From Cyanobacteria bacterium REEB67 (lineage in GTDB: Bacteria > Cyanobacteriota > Vampirovibrionia > Obscuribacterales > Obscuribacteraceae), in assembly GCA_018971775.1 (NCBI GenBank), contig JAGXAB010000018.1, positions 1 through 64,000 on the forward strand: a DNA stretch of 64,000 nucleotides, read 5' to 3'. How positions within the stretch are numbered: position 1 is the stretch's first letter; each line of letters opens with the position of its first letter. This document shows, piece after piece, positions 7,913 to 16,188 of this stretch. The notes under the pieces are model-generated. The model was not told the origin of the DNA. It saw nothing but the letters and a program-made list of their open reading frames with translations, and searched no databases. Made by a program: the position numbers and the translations under genes.

Positions 7913-9169
7913 ATGGGACAAGTGATAGACAAGACTTATAACGGCATAAAAGTGCCGCAGGGCGAAAAGATTACCTTTGCCGACGGCAAACCGGTAGTAC
8001 CGAACAAGCCGATTATTCCTTTTATCGAAGGCGACGGTACCGGCCGCGATATATGGAAAGCCAGCGTGCGCGTCATTGACGCCGCTGTCAAAAAAGCCTA
8101 TGAAGGCAAGCGCGAAATCGCCTGGTTTGAAGTACTGGCCGGCGAAAAAGCCAAAGACCAGACCAACGAATGGTTGCCGGAAGATACAGTAGCCGCTCTC
8201 AGAGAGTTTGGCGTTGCCATCAAAGGCCCTCTCACCACCCCTGTCGGCGGTGGCATCAGAAGCCTGAACGTTGCTCTCCGTCAGATTTTCGATCTCTATT
8301 GCTGCGTACGTCCCGTCCGTTATTTCAAAGGCGTGCCATCGCCTGTAGTGGCACCTGAAAAGCTCGACGTCATCATCTACCGCGAAAACACAGAAGACGT
8401 TTATTCCGGGATTGAATTCCAGGAAGGCACTCCTGAAGTCAAAAAACTGATCGAATTGCTCGAGAGCATGGGCAAAAAAGTCCGTCATGATTCCGGTATC
8501 GGCATCAAGCCTATCTCGATCACAGGCTCTCAGCGTCTCGTTCGCAAAGCGATCGAATACGCCATTGCCAACAACAAAAAGACCGTCACCATGGTCCATA
8601 AAGGCAATATCCAGAAGTTCACCGAAGGTGCTTTCAGAGACTGGGGCTATGCTCTGGCCGAGAAAGAATTTGCCGACAAGGTAATCACCGAAGATAAAGT
8701 CTGGGCAGAGCACAACGGCAAATGTCCGGAAGGCAAAATCATGCTCAACGACAGAATCGCTGATTCGATGTTCCAGCAAGTATTGACCAGACCTGATGAA
8801 TATCAAGTCCTGGCTACAACCAACTTGAACGGCGACTATCTCTCCGATGCTTGCGCCGCGCAAGTAGGCGGCCTCGGTCTCGCTCCCGGTGCCAACATCG
8901 GCGACAACTGCGCCATCTTCGAAGCCACCCACGGTACCGCGCCAAAATACGCCGACAAAGACGTGATCAACCCCGGTTCGGTCATCTTGTCCGCTGTAAT
9001 GATGCTCGATTACATGGGCTGGAAAGAAGCAGCCAAAATGATCGAAGATGCAGTCGCTAAGACGATCAACCAGAAGAAGGTCACCTATGACCTCGAGCGT
9101 ATGATGCCCGGCGCTACCAAACTCAAAACATCCGAGTTTGCTGACGCGATCATCTCCAACTTCGCCTAA
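7913..9169 (+). CDS. icd: NADP-dependent isocitrate dehydrogenase
   Basis: 418 residues, the usual bacterial length (E. coli 416). It converts isocitrate to 2-oxoglutarate and CO2 in the TCA cycle. Family hallmarks are [12 protein letters not shown] near the N-terminus, the substrate-binding [17 protein letters not shown] (its serine is the phosphorylated residue in E. coli), [13 protein letters not shown], and the cofactor loop [15 protein letters not shown], typical of NADP enzymes. AAGGTG eight bases before ATG 7913 fixes the start; the frame upstream to 7811 has no such site. A strong terminator follows. The aconitase at the right end of the window makes its substrate. Confidence 0.97.
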   Translation: MGQVIDKTYNGIKVPQGEKITFADGKPVVPNKPIIPFIEGDGTGRDIWKASVRVIDAAVKKAYEGKREIAWFEVLAGEKAKDQTNEWLPEDTVAALREFGVAIKGPLTTPVGGGIRSLNVALRQIFDLYCCVRPVRYFKGVPSPVVAPEKLDVIIYRENTEDVYSGIEFQEGTPEVKKLIELLESMGKKVRHDSGIGIKPISITGSQRLVRKAIEYAIANNKKTVTMVHKGNIQKFTEGAFRDWGYALAEKEFADKVITEDKVWAEHNGKCPEGKIMLNDRIADSMFQQVLTRPDEYQVLATTNLNGDYLSDACAAQVGGLGLAPGANIGDNCAIFEATHGTAPKYADKDVINPGSVILSAVMMLDYMGWKEAAKMIEDAVAKTINQKKVTYDLERMMPGATKLKTSEFADAIISNFA

Positions 9170-9200
9170 TCTCGATTAGGTCGAGGTCTCCAAGTCAGAC

Positions 9201-9240
9201 AAAAAAGATGTAGCTACAATGTAGCTACATCTTTTTTTTT
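9201..9240. terminator. rho-independent terminator of icd, bidirectional form
   Basis: A perfect 17-bp inverted repeat (9201-9217 with 9221-9237, core GATGTAGCTAC, loop AAT) is flanked by an A-run and a T-run of nine. It can stop icd and also the leftward gene that ends at 9306. Confidence 0.93.
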
Positions 9241-9305
9241 GAACTCTCGCTCTATTAATCTGACTCTCGAATCTAGCTCTCTTGCATCCTGTTTGCTTGT
9301 TCAGG

Positions 9306-9542
9306 CTAACGTTGCGGCGGTGCGCCCGGAGCTGGCCCCATGTAGGAAAACAGCATCAAAATACGTCCGCCATGCGGTCCGATCGTGAGCGGTGTGAGAC
9401 TGACAAATTGAAAGCGAAATTTCAAATGCTCGAGAATGGTCTTGGACACATCGTCGGCGGGCACAATCGTTTGCACCACCGCAGTGGGATTACCAAACTG
9501 CTTCTGGGTTTTCAGGTCGACGAAATCTTTTAGCTCTGACAC
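9306..9542 (-). CDS. small hypothetical protein (DUF-like)
   Basis: 78 residues, starting at GTG 9542 with a clear Shine-Dalgarno (GGAGGA nine bases upstream), which argues that it is real. It looks soluble, with an acidic N-terminal helix and a beta-rich centre (LKFRFQFVSLTPLTIG), ending in a Pro-rich tail (MGPAPGAPPQR). No family recognised. It points toward icd and shares that gene's bidirectional terminator. Confidence 0.6.
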   Translation of the reverse strand: MSELKDFVDLKTQKQFGNPTAVVQTIVPADDVSKTILEHLKFRFQFVSLTPLTIGPHGGRILMLFSYMGPAPGAPPQR

Positions 9543-9636
9543 TTCTTGGCTTCCTCCCGGTATCGAAAATGCATTGCATACATAGTATTACAAAAGACCC
9601 ATAAATTAGCTAAACTGTAGGCCGTTACTACCTGCA

Positions 9637-10338
9637 ATGAGCCCCTTGATGATTAAGATGCCCGACTTTGCCACGCAAAGTGCCTACGACTACGAGACAA
9701 ATTTCCATCTCACTTTGAAAGTCGATCGGCTGGCGAAGCTTATCGCCCACTATGAAGCTTACAAAATGGTCCAGGAAGTACCGGGCTCGATCATCGAATG
9801 CGGTGTTTTTAAAGGCACCTCTTTCGTTCGTTTTGCATTACTGCGCGAATTGCTGGGCAACTATTTTTCCAATAAGCTGATTGCCTTCGATGTGTTTTCG
9901 GATGACTATCCGGATACTCAATTTACCGAGGACAAAAGCTACCGGAACCACTGGATAAGTACAGCCGGAGCCAGTTCCATTTCAGTGGAGCAGCTAGACA
10001 CAGTGCTGCAAAAACAAGATATCAAAAACTATGAATTGATCGCCGGCGACGTACTCGACACCGTGCCGAAATACGCCAAAGAACATCCCGGTCTTAAAGT
10101 TGCACTACTGAATGTGGATATCGATTTTGTCGAACCGACCAGGTGCGTCCTCGAACACTTCTGGGATCGCGTCATGCCGGGCGGGGTCGTCCTTCTAGAC
10201 AATTATGCCGGCGAGGATCAGGCCGGCAACAGCTTGCATGGAGATACGAAAGGCGTGGACGATTTCTTCGCGGACAAAAATGTGATTATCCAGAAGTTTC
10301 CTTTTGCTTCGCGTCCGTGCTTCATAATCAAAGAATAA
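9637..10338 (+). CDS. TylF/macrocin O-methyltransferase-like protein
   Basis: 233 residues of the TylF class of SAM-dependent sugar O-methyltransferases. The SAM-binding motif SIIECGVFKGTS lies near residue 50. Acidic metal- or substrate-binding stretches LLNVDIDFVEPTRC and GGVVLLDNYAG match the family. It probably methylates a hydroxyl on a sugar or a small polar molecule in the cytoplasm. First gene of a tight four-gene rightward operon (spacers of 30, 6 and 1 bp). No clear ribosome site precedes ATG 9637; ATG 9652 or 9658 are alternatives. Substrate unknown. Confidence 0.8.
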   Translation: MSPLMIKMPDFATQSAYDYETNFHLTLKVDRLAKLIAHYEAYKMVQEVPGSIIECGVFKGTSFVRFALLRELLGNYFSNKLIAFDVFSDDYPDTQFTEDKSYRNHWISTAGASSISVEQLDTVLQKQDIKNYELIAGDVLDTVPKYAKEHPGLKVALLNVDIDFVEPTRCVLEHFWDRVMPGGVVLLDNYAGEDQAGNSLHGDTKGVDDFFADKNVIIQKFPFASRPCFIIKE

Positions 10339-10368
10339 AACAACGCTGTCGAGTCAAAGAGCAAACGT

Positions 10369-11547
10369 ATGCTGGGCAATCTGATCAACCAGGCCAAAGA
10401 CACCGCCTTCGAGTTTTCCGAACTCGAGCGTCTAATGTCGCTCGACAAAGCGGCAAGGCGACTGGTCATCTATGGTGAGAGCGAAATCCAATACCGCTAT
10501 TACGAAGACTACATCGACTATCTGCTGGCAAACTCCGACTACGACATTTGCTACATCAGCTCACACCGGCAAGATTCGATATTTGCCGATAAGCGCTCGA
10601 GGCTGAAAACTTTCTATAGCAAAAACTTGCTTGCCACCCTCTTTTCCCGGCTGGACTCCAAAGTCCTTGTGATTGCCAATCCGGATCTTAATAACGGTCC
10701 GATCAAAAGAGCACCAGCACCGGTGCATCACGTCTACGCCTTCCGTGGAATCGCCAGCGTGCATCAAGCGTACAGATTGCATGCCTTCGACCATTACGAT
10801 TCTCTTCTGACCGTACAGCAGTACCAGGTCGACGAAATCCGCAAGACAGAGGAGATCTACGGATTGAAAGCCAAGGACCTGCCAGTTGTCGGCTATCCGC
10901 TTACGGAGCGGATCTGGCGCGAGCATCAGAAGTATGAACAGGATAATAAGCAAAGAATCAAGGAGCGCCCGGTTTGTCTGGTCGCACCGACCTGGGATGC
11001 ACAGAGTCGGTCCTCTATCCTGGATGTCTGTCAAAGAGAAATGATCGAAGCACTGGGCAAGACGGAGTTTGAGGTCTGGCTCAGGCCGCATCCCGAATAT
11101 GTCAAACGCTTCCCCGATCGGATGAAAGAGATCGAAAAGAATTGTGCTCGCACCAAAAATGTGCGCACAAAGCTTGAGCTGGGCTCGATGTATTGCCTGC
11201 ACGAAGCCGATCTTCTGGTCACCGATCACTCGAGTATTTCAATGGACTACGTACTTGGCACCGAGCGGCCGGTCGTCTTTATCAACACGCCCCTGCGAGT
11301 GGATAATCCGGAAGTAGGCAAACTCGGCCTCGAGCCGGTCGAAAATACCTATCGATCAAGGCTCGGCGTAGAACTCGAGCTGGCACAAATTGCCGACCTT
11401 ACCCAAACACTCCAATCAAGCTTCGAGAACCGCGAGGCGTTTGAAGCGAGCGTGCCCGAGCTGCGAGACAGACTCGTCGCCAACTGGCAAAAAGCAGCCT
11501 CGGTCGGCGGTGATTACATTTTAGATTTGCTGTCAAAACAGGGGTGA
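10369..11547 (+). CDS. CDP-glycerol glycerophosphotransferase-like protein
   Basis: 392 residues, soluble, with the GT-B-like layout of the CDP-glycerol glycerophosphotransferase (TagB/TagF, PF04464) family. Visible landmarks are VCLVAPTWDAQSR, VWLRPHPEY and the C-terminal LLVTDHSSISMDYVLGTERPVVFI. The histidine of RPHPE and the DHSS loop are the usual catalytic and donor-binding elements. Such enzymes transfer a phospho-alcohol from a CDP-linked donor to a polymer. In a Gram-negative context this suggests phospho-decoration of a surface glycan. It could accept a CMP-phosphonate donor, but that is speculation based on the phosphonate genes at 26-31 kb. Confidence 0.75.
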   Translation: MLGNLINQAKDTAFEFSELERLMSLDKAARRLVIYGESEIQYRYYEDYIDYLLANSDYDICYISSHRQDSIFADKRSRLKTFYSKNLLATLFSRLDSKVLVIANPDLNNGPIKRAPAPVHHVYAFRGIASVHQAYRLHAFDHYDSLLTVQQYQVDEIRKTEEIYGLKAKDLPVVGYPLTERIWREHQKYEQDNKQRIKERPVCLVAPTWDAQSRSSILDVCQREMIEALGKTEFEVWLRPHPEYVKRFPDRMKEIEKNCARTKNVRTKLELGSMYCLHEADLLVTDHSSISMDYVLGTERPVVFINTPLRVDNPEVGKLGLEPVENTYRSRLGVELELAQIADLTQTLQSSFENREAFEASVPELRDRLVANWQKAASVGGDYILDLLSKQG

Positions 11548-11553
11548 TATTTA

Positions 11554-12123
11554 ATGACTTTTGATTGGAACGAAGTCTGGGACAGACACGGTCAAAGCGA
11601 AAGTCTTGATCATATGGAAGTGAGCGGATTTCAGAGCTTCCGCGATGTCGATACCGAAAACTGCGCCGGTAAACTGATCGAGCTGTGCAAAATCAAGCCT
11701 CAAGATACCGTTCTGGAGCTTGGATGCGGGGCCGGTTTGCTTGGACGCCACCTGGACAAATACTGCCATTACATCGGATCAGATCGCTCTTTTGCCATGG
11801 TTAAAAAGACGATTCAGCTCAATCACTTCAGTGCGCTCGCCATAAGCGCCAACGACATCGTCTTCAAGGACAAAGCGATCGATCATGTCTTTGCCTTCAG
11901 CGTCTTCCATTATTTCCCCAGCTACGACTACGCGAAGACCGCCATTTCGGAAATGCTGCGAGTGGCGCGCAAGTCAGTCTGTGTCTCGGACATACCAACA
12001 GAAAGCCATGATGGCAACCATCTCCTTTTCGACGAGGACTTCTTCGAAGGCTGGCAAATTTCTGAAGGTCTCTATCCTCGCGAGCATCGTCGCTACACAG
12101 CACGTTTGGACCTTGAGGTGTGA
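11554..12123 (+). CDS. class I SAM-dependent methyltransferase
   Basis: 189 residues, Rossmann-type methyltransferase. Motif I is VLELGCGAGLLGRHL (about residues 50-64), an acidic residue follows in YIGSDRS, and motif IV-like VFAFSVFHYFP plus a late SEMLRVARKS helix fit the Methyltransf_11 family. GGGGTG before ATG 11554 supports the start. Its TGA is one base before the next ATG, so translation of the two is probably coupled. Substrate unknown; if the next gene is an N-demethylating oxidase, an amine is a possible target. Confidence 0.85.
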   Translation: MTFDWNEVWDRHGQSESLDHMEVSGFQSFRDVDTENCAGKLIELCKIKPQDTVLELGCGAGLLGRHLDKYCHYIGSDRSFAMVKKTIQLNHFSALAISANDIVFKDKAIDHVFAFSVFHYFPSYDYAKTAISEMLRVARKSVCVSDIPTESHDGNHLLFDEDFFEGWQISEGLYPREHRRYTARLDLEV

Positions 12124-12124
12124 C

Positions 12125-13294
12125 ATGTCTGTCAAATACGAAACAATCGTAGTCGGACTTGGCGCTATGGGCAGTGCGGCGCTCTACCAGTTGGCCGGAA
12201 AAGGCGTCAAAGTGCTGGGCATAGACCGCTTATCGCCGCCACATACGATGGGATCCACCCATGGCGACACCCGCATCACCAGACAAGCAATCGGAGAAGG
12301 TGCACACTACACTCCACTTTCGCTGCGCTCCTACGAACTTATTCGCGAGCTCGAGACGAGGACAAAAACCGCGCTTCTGCAAGTCACTGGCGGCTTGATC
12401 ATTTCCAATACAACCCATGCCGGCGCCATAAATCACATCGAAGATTTCTTCGGCAATACGGTTGCCGCCGCAGAAAAGCATGGCATAAGGCACGAAATTC
12501 TCGACGCGCCTGCTATGCGTACCAGATTCCCCCAGTTTAATGTCGCCGACGATGAGGTTGGCTATTACGAATACGAAGCGGCCATCTTGCGTCCCGAAGC
12601 AGTGGTAAAAGCGCAGCTGGAACTGGCTGGCGAAACTGGAGCCGATATCCACACCAATGAGACATTTTTAGGTTTTGAGGAAACAAGTGAAGGTGTTATC
12701 GTCTGCACAGATAAAGGGACTTATAAAGCCGCTAATCTATCTCTTTCTGTCGGCCCCTGGGTGCCACAGGTAATGCCGCAATACGCCTCGCTCTTCGAAG
12801 TCCACAGGCAAATCCAGTACTGGTTTGATGTATCGACCAATTACGAGAGTTTTACACCGGGCACCTTCCCCATTTTTATCTGGCAGTTGAAGGGTCGCGA
12901 AAGCGGCATGTACGGATTTCCCGCTGTCGACGGTAAGAACGGCGGGTTCAAAGTAGGATGCGAAGAATACAACACTGTTGTCACGCCGGAAACTATCGAT
13001 CGCACCGCCAGTAAGGAAGAGATCGAAAGAGTTTATGAATACAACATAAAACCGTTCTTTCCGATGGCCAATGATTGCTGCCTGAAGACGGCAGTGTGCA
13101 TGTATACAGTCACCGCCGACAGTGCCTTCGTCATAGACTTTTTGCCTGGATCGAAACGCATTGTCTTATGCTCGCCCTGCTCAGGGCACGGTTTTAAACA
13201 TGCTGCTGCAATCGGTGAGTCTGTTGCGCAGATGCTGATGGACGGCGAAACCGAACTGGATCTTAGCCCTTTCAAATTGCGCTGTACGGCATAG
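12125..13294 (+). CDS. sarcosine/N-methyltryptophan oxidase-like flavoenzyme
   Basis: 389 residues, the usual size of monomeric sarcosine oxidase and N-methyltryptophan oxidase (SolA). An N-terminal FAD fold has VVGLGAMGSAALYQLAG, followed by STHGDTRITRQAI, a family signature. Cys325 in AVCMYTVTAD matches the cysteine that binds FAD covalently, and CSGHGFKHA near the end is conserved. It oxidises an N-methyl or secondary amine to imine plus peroxide. An open frame runs upstream to 11885, but ATG 12125, just after the preceding TGA, gives the standard N-terminus. It may oxidatively modify the product of this operon. Confidence 0.88.
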   Translation: MSVKYETIVVGLGAMGSAALYQLAGKGVKVLGIDRLSPPHTMGSTHGDTRITRQAIGEGAHYTPLSLRSYELIRELETRTKTALLQVTGGLIISNTTHAGAINHIEDFFGNTVAAAEKHGIRHEILDAPAMRTRFPQFNVADDEVGYYEYEAAILRPEAVVKAQLELAGETGADIHTNETFLGFEETSEGVIVCTDKGTYKAANLSLSVGPWVPQVMPQYASLFEVHRQIQYWFDVSTNYESFTPGTFPIFIWQLKGRESGMYGFPAVDGKNGGFKVGCEEYNTVVTPETIDRTASKEEIERVYEYNIKPFFPMANDCCLKTAVCMYTVTADSAFVIDFLPGSKRIVLCSPCSGHGFKHAAAIGESVAQMLMDGETELDLSPFKLRCTA

Positions 13295-13315
13295 ATGAGG
13301 GAGCCTGACTACTAT

Positions 13316-14002
13316 CTATATTAAATCCTCGTACCAGGGACGAAGACCAGCGACACCATATATGGTGCTGTTTTTACTGTGCTTAAGAACGCCAAACACA
13401 CCTAACCCTTCTTTAGCAATGCCTTCGTAGACCTGAATTGACGGCTATAAAATAGGTGCAAGAGCATCCAGTGAGCAGGCGTCTATAAGATCTCGCTTGT
13501 TAAACAGAACTCTTAACGGTGTTTTCTTCGCCTTAATTTCTAAATTTTCTTGCTTCCCAATTCTCACTAGTGGCCGATCCGTTTCAATTTGCCCTGAAGT
13601 CATATGAGACCCATTTCTAGCAAGCTCTTCAATTAGATAAGAAAGCTACTTTTGATTCAATTCTGAACTTGTCAAAGTAGAATCAGCCATAAAAATAAGT
13701 ACGTCAGCACGGGCCAAAAATTCCGATGGAGTTGCCTTCTGTACGTTCTCGACGGATATGGAGCAGGCTTGCAAATTCAGGGAGTAAGCGAAATCCTTAA
13801 ACCCTCTGATGGCAAGGTCGTTCCAGAGAAAAGAATTGAGATTCTCGCCATTGAAATTACTTTCCGTGCGCAAAAGTCCTCGCTCGGAGGGGGCTATTTG
13901 ACTGTAAGCATAGGAGATAAACGTTTTTTTGCCGCATCGAGGCGGGCTAAAAAGCACAATATTGATGACAATCTTTTTCGTGACAAAATTGATGGTAGCC
14001 AC
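13316..14002 (-). pseudogene. MglA-like small GTPase with two in-frame amber codons
   Basis: The frame starts at GTG 14002 (GGTGAG seven bases upstream) and runs 228 codons to TAG 13316-13318, interrupted only by TAG 13646-13648 and TAG 13445-13447. MglA features run across the breaks: N-terminal INFVTKKIVINIVLFSPP, P-loop-like RCGKKTF (first glycine of GxxxxGKT lost), IRGFKDF, LIFMADS, then after the first TAG the guanine-specificity motif VLFNKRDL, and after the second QVYEGIAKEGLGVFGVLK. So one MglA-type polarity GTPase has decayed. The altered P-loop supports loss of function. No partner MglB gene is visible. Confidence 0.8.
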
Positions 14003-14067
14003 AAGAGTCTCACCAGTGGAAGAATAGAATTCTGATTATAGGGCTTGCCATAACATTCCGGCAAAGC

Positions 14068-14107
14068 GAAAAATAAGGCCCGCCGCAATAGAATTACGGC
14101 GAGCCTT
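14068..14107 (-). terminator. terminator of the leftward stress-protein gene
   Basis: Read leftward, AAGGCTCGCCG pairs with CGGCGGGCCTT (positions 14107-14075, one mismatch, 11-base loop), followed by ATTTTT. It lies 36 bases after the stop at 14143. Confidence 0.75.
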
Positions 14108-14142
14108 ATAAGCTATAAGTGTGAAAGAAGCCGACCGACGTT

Positions 14143-14661
14143 TTACTTCACAGCTGCTTCGGCAACGCGGTGGATATCGGATGCTTTGTTATGTTTAAAC
14201 AAATCCTCAGCGACCTTCAACTGGTCGTTCGTTTCACAGTGAGCGGCGATCAAAATATTACCGTCGCGTACCTTACCTTCGTAGAGCTTCGCTTCGTATT
14301 CTGGAATACCCATGCCGACAAGGGCACCGGCCACGCCACCAAGGGCGGCACCGACAGCAGCCCCACTCAGACCACTCAAAATGGGCCCGGCTGCAATCAA
14401 AGGACCGATACCGGGGATAGCCAGGGCTCCGACGCCAGCCAGAATACCGAGGACGCCACCAACCATACCGCCTGTACTGACGCCGGCAATGGCGCCTTCA
14501 GGGGCTTTGGTTGAATTATCATGGGCAAAATCCTGCGTACCGTCTTTGTCAGGCAACAAGACAGATATATCGTTATCAAGGAAGCGAGCCGCTTTCAGGC
14601 AATCGACAAGAGTTTCTGCTTCTACACGGGTATGCACGATACCGATTACTGATTGTTTCAT
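14143..14661 (-). CDS. general stress / YflT-like glycine-rich protein
   Basis: 172 residues. N-terminal beta-alpha half SVIGIVHTRVEAETLVDCLK and C-terminal ILIAAHCETNDQLKVAEDLF flank a Gly/Ala-rich hydrophobic middle (about 62-112) with glycine-zipper repeats. This matches the general stress protein 17M / YflT-type family found near stress and low-temperature proteins. The glycine-rich middle may insert into membrane. I chose ATG 14661 because GGAG lies eight bases upstream; ATG 14673 has none. It has its own terminator and appears monocistronic. Exact function unknown. Confidence 0.75.
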   Translation of the reverse strand: MKQSVIGIVHTRVEAETLVDCLKAARFLDNDISVLLPDKDGTQDFAHDNSTKAPEGAIAGVSTGGMVGGVLGILAGVGALAIPGIGPLIAAGPILSGLSGAAVGAALGGVAGALVGMGIPEYEAKLYEGKVRDGNILIAAHCETNDQLKVAEDLFKHNKASDIHRVAEAAVK

Positions 14662-14865
14662 AACTTTCTCCAAGTGTTTCAGGTGAGCGTATATAGGTAA
14701 TGGGTTCTATAAGCTTGAGGCTCTCCAGCGCTGCGCTATGCGAGCGTCTCTTTTATACGAGTAACGCAAGAACAGAAAGTTCCAATATTCGGTCCGCCGG
14801 CCACGAAATTGTGGGGTATGATCGACTGATCGTATAGGCAGTGTGCATACGAATCGAGGTAATTT

Positions 14866-16188
14866 TTGCTCCATTCCTATCCCAAAGATCTGGCCAAACT
14901 GGTCATAAAATCCTGGAACGAAAACAAAGTCCAGAGTGCTGAGCCGACCGAAGCCGAATACGGCACTCCGGATCAGGCTCTTCTCGAGACTTTGCTTTCG
15001 ACGTGCTACCAGGCCAGCCTGCTAAGAGAAGAAACTAGACCAATTCATTTCCGCATAGTATTTGCCGATCCGGAGAGTTTCCCCGTCGACGGCGGTCCGC
15101 CCTTCGGCTTCCACCGCCTAGAATTTGGTACATGCTTGCCGCTCACCGCCCAGGGCCTGAGGAGATTATCAAGTGCCGCCAATTTTCCTCGCTCGCTAAT
15201 CGGGGTGAGAATTAATAAAGAGACCGGGCCGGAAATCTGGGGAATTTTGCATTCCGGTCCACGCTGGTTGCAGGTGCTGCACGGCGGTCGCGCTTCCTCG
15301 CAGACGCTGCCGAATGTGCTTGTAGTGATCGCCACCGGTCCCGGCAATATTGAAGTAAAGCGAGGCGCGACAAGCCTCGGGCAGTTATGCGACGGTCGTG
15401 TTTTTGGACCTTCCATGAACGTTTTCCAGGCTCGCTGGCTGCAAGACACTCTCAGTGATGTGAGAGCAGAGCGATTGGAGATCCACGAGCGTTCGAGAAG
15501 CGAAGAAGGCGCCGAATGGGCGGCCCTTGATCCTGGTCTTACCGAAGTGATCGACAAGCATATGATGAAGCGCATGATCGCTGCCGTGCGTGCCTTCGAG
15601 CATGGCGGTACGCTTGTCTTGCTGCCGCCTAATGAAGCGGCGGAAATTTGCCACAATCGGGACACCGTTTCAATCAAATACGAATTTGCTGAAGGTGAAC
15701 CGCGGGCTAGATTTCGCACCCTGATACTGTCAGTGATGAAAACTCTCGCCGAAATCGGCGGCAAAAAATCGGCGAACTCGACCGTCGGCTGGGACGATTA
15801 TCAACGCAGCAATGACAGTCGGATATCTAGCCTTGACGAAGCAATTTTTGAAGTCTCACATCTGATCGCCGCGCTTTCCACCGCCGATGGTGCCGTGGTC
15901 CTGACGAAACGCTTCGAGCTGCTCGGATTTGGTGCAGAGATTCATTGCTATGCAAGCGAGGTCGACATCGTTGCCCACGCCCTCGATCTCGAGGGAGGTA
16001 GAGTAAGATTGGAATCGACGCAAAACGTCGGTACCAGGCATCGCGCCGCCTACCGCCTCAGTCATGCTTTACCAGACGCGCTGGTGATTGTCATTTCGCA
16101 AGACGGCGCCGTGCAATTTGTGAAGTGGAAAAACAATCACGTCACCTACTGGGAACATCAGGCTTCTTTCAGCTTTTCGACGATTTAA
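14866..16188 (+). CDS. DisA_N (diadenylate cyclase-like) domain protein with N-terminal sensor-like region
   Basis: 440 residues. The C-terminal 110 carry both hallmarks of the diadenylate cyclase (DAC, PF02457) fold: a DGA motif (Asp341, ADGAVVLTKRF) and an RHR motif (Arg391-His392-Arg393, NVGTRHRAAYRL), followed by VIVISQDGAVQFV. Spacing between the motifs is 50 residues, against about 31 in DisA, so there is an insertion. The N-terminal 300 residues form a separate alpha/beta region that resembles the putative sensor domains described for such proteins. It may make c-di-AMP; activity is inferred. Start is TTG 14866 with GAGGT upstream. Its 3' end overlaps the convergent GT87 gene by 20 bp. 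Confidence 0.75.
   Translation: MLHSYPKDLAKLVIKSWNENKVQSAEPTEAEYGTPDQALLETLLSTCYQASLLREETRPIHFRIVFADPESFPVDGGPPFGFHRLEFGTCLPLTAQGLRRLSSAANFPRSLIGVRINKETGPEIWGILHSGPRWLQVLHGGRASSQTLPNVLVVIATGPGNIEVKRGATSLGQLCDGRVFGPSMNVFQARWLQDTLSDVRAERLEIHERSRSEEGAEWAALDPGLTEVIDKHMMKRMIAAVRAFEHGGTLVLLPPNEAAEICHNRDTVSIKYEFAEGEPRARFRTLILSVMKTLAEIGGKKSANSTVGWDDYQRSNDSRISSLDEAIFEVSHLIAALSTADGAVVLTKRFELLGFGAEIHCYASEVDIVAHALDLEGGRVRLESTQNVGTRHRAAYRLSHALPDALVIVISQDGAVQFVKWKNNHVTYWEHQASFSFSTI

Noticed and set aside
7823-8932. Long leftward frame opposite icd
   Set aside because: It is an antisense shadow produced by the codon pattern of icd; it has no ribosome site and no protein-like motifs.
1824-14002. Genome-wide reassignment of TAG to a sense codon
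   Set aside because: TAG is the natural end of rnd, kynA, folE, tolC, the Ser/Thr kinase, the acyl-CoA dehydrogenase, the S41 protease, the phosphoesterase-fold gene and the YbjN-like gene at family-appropriate lengths.
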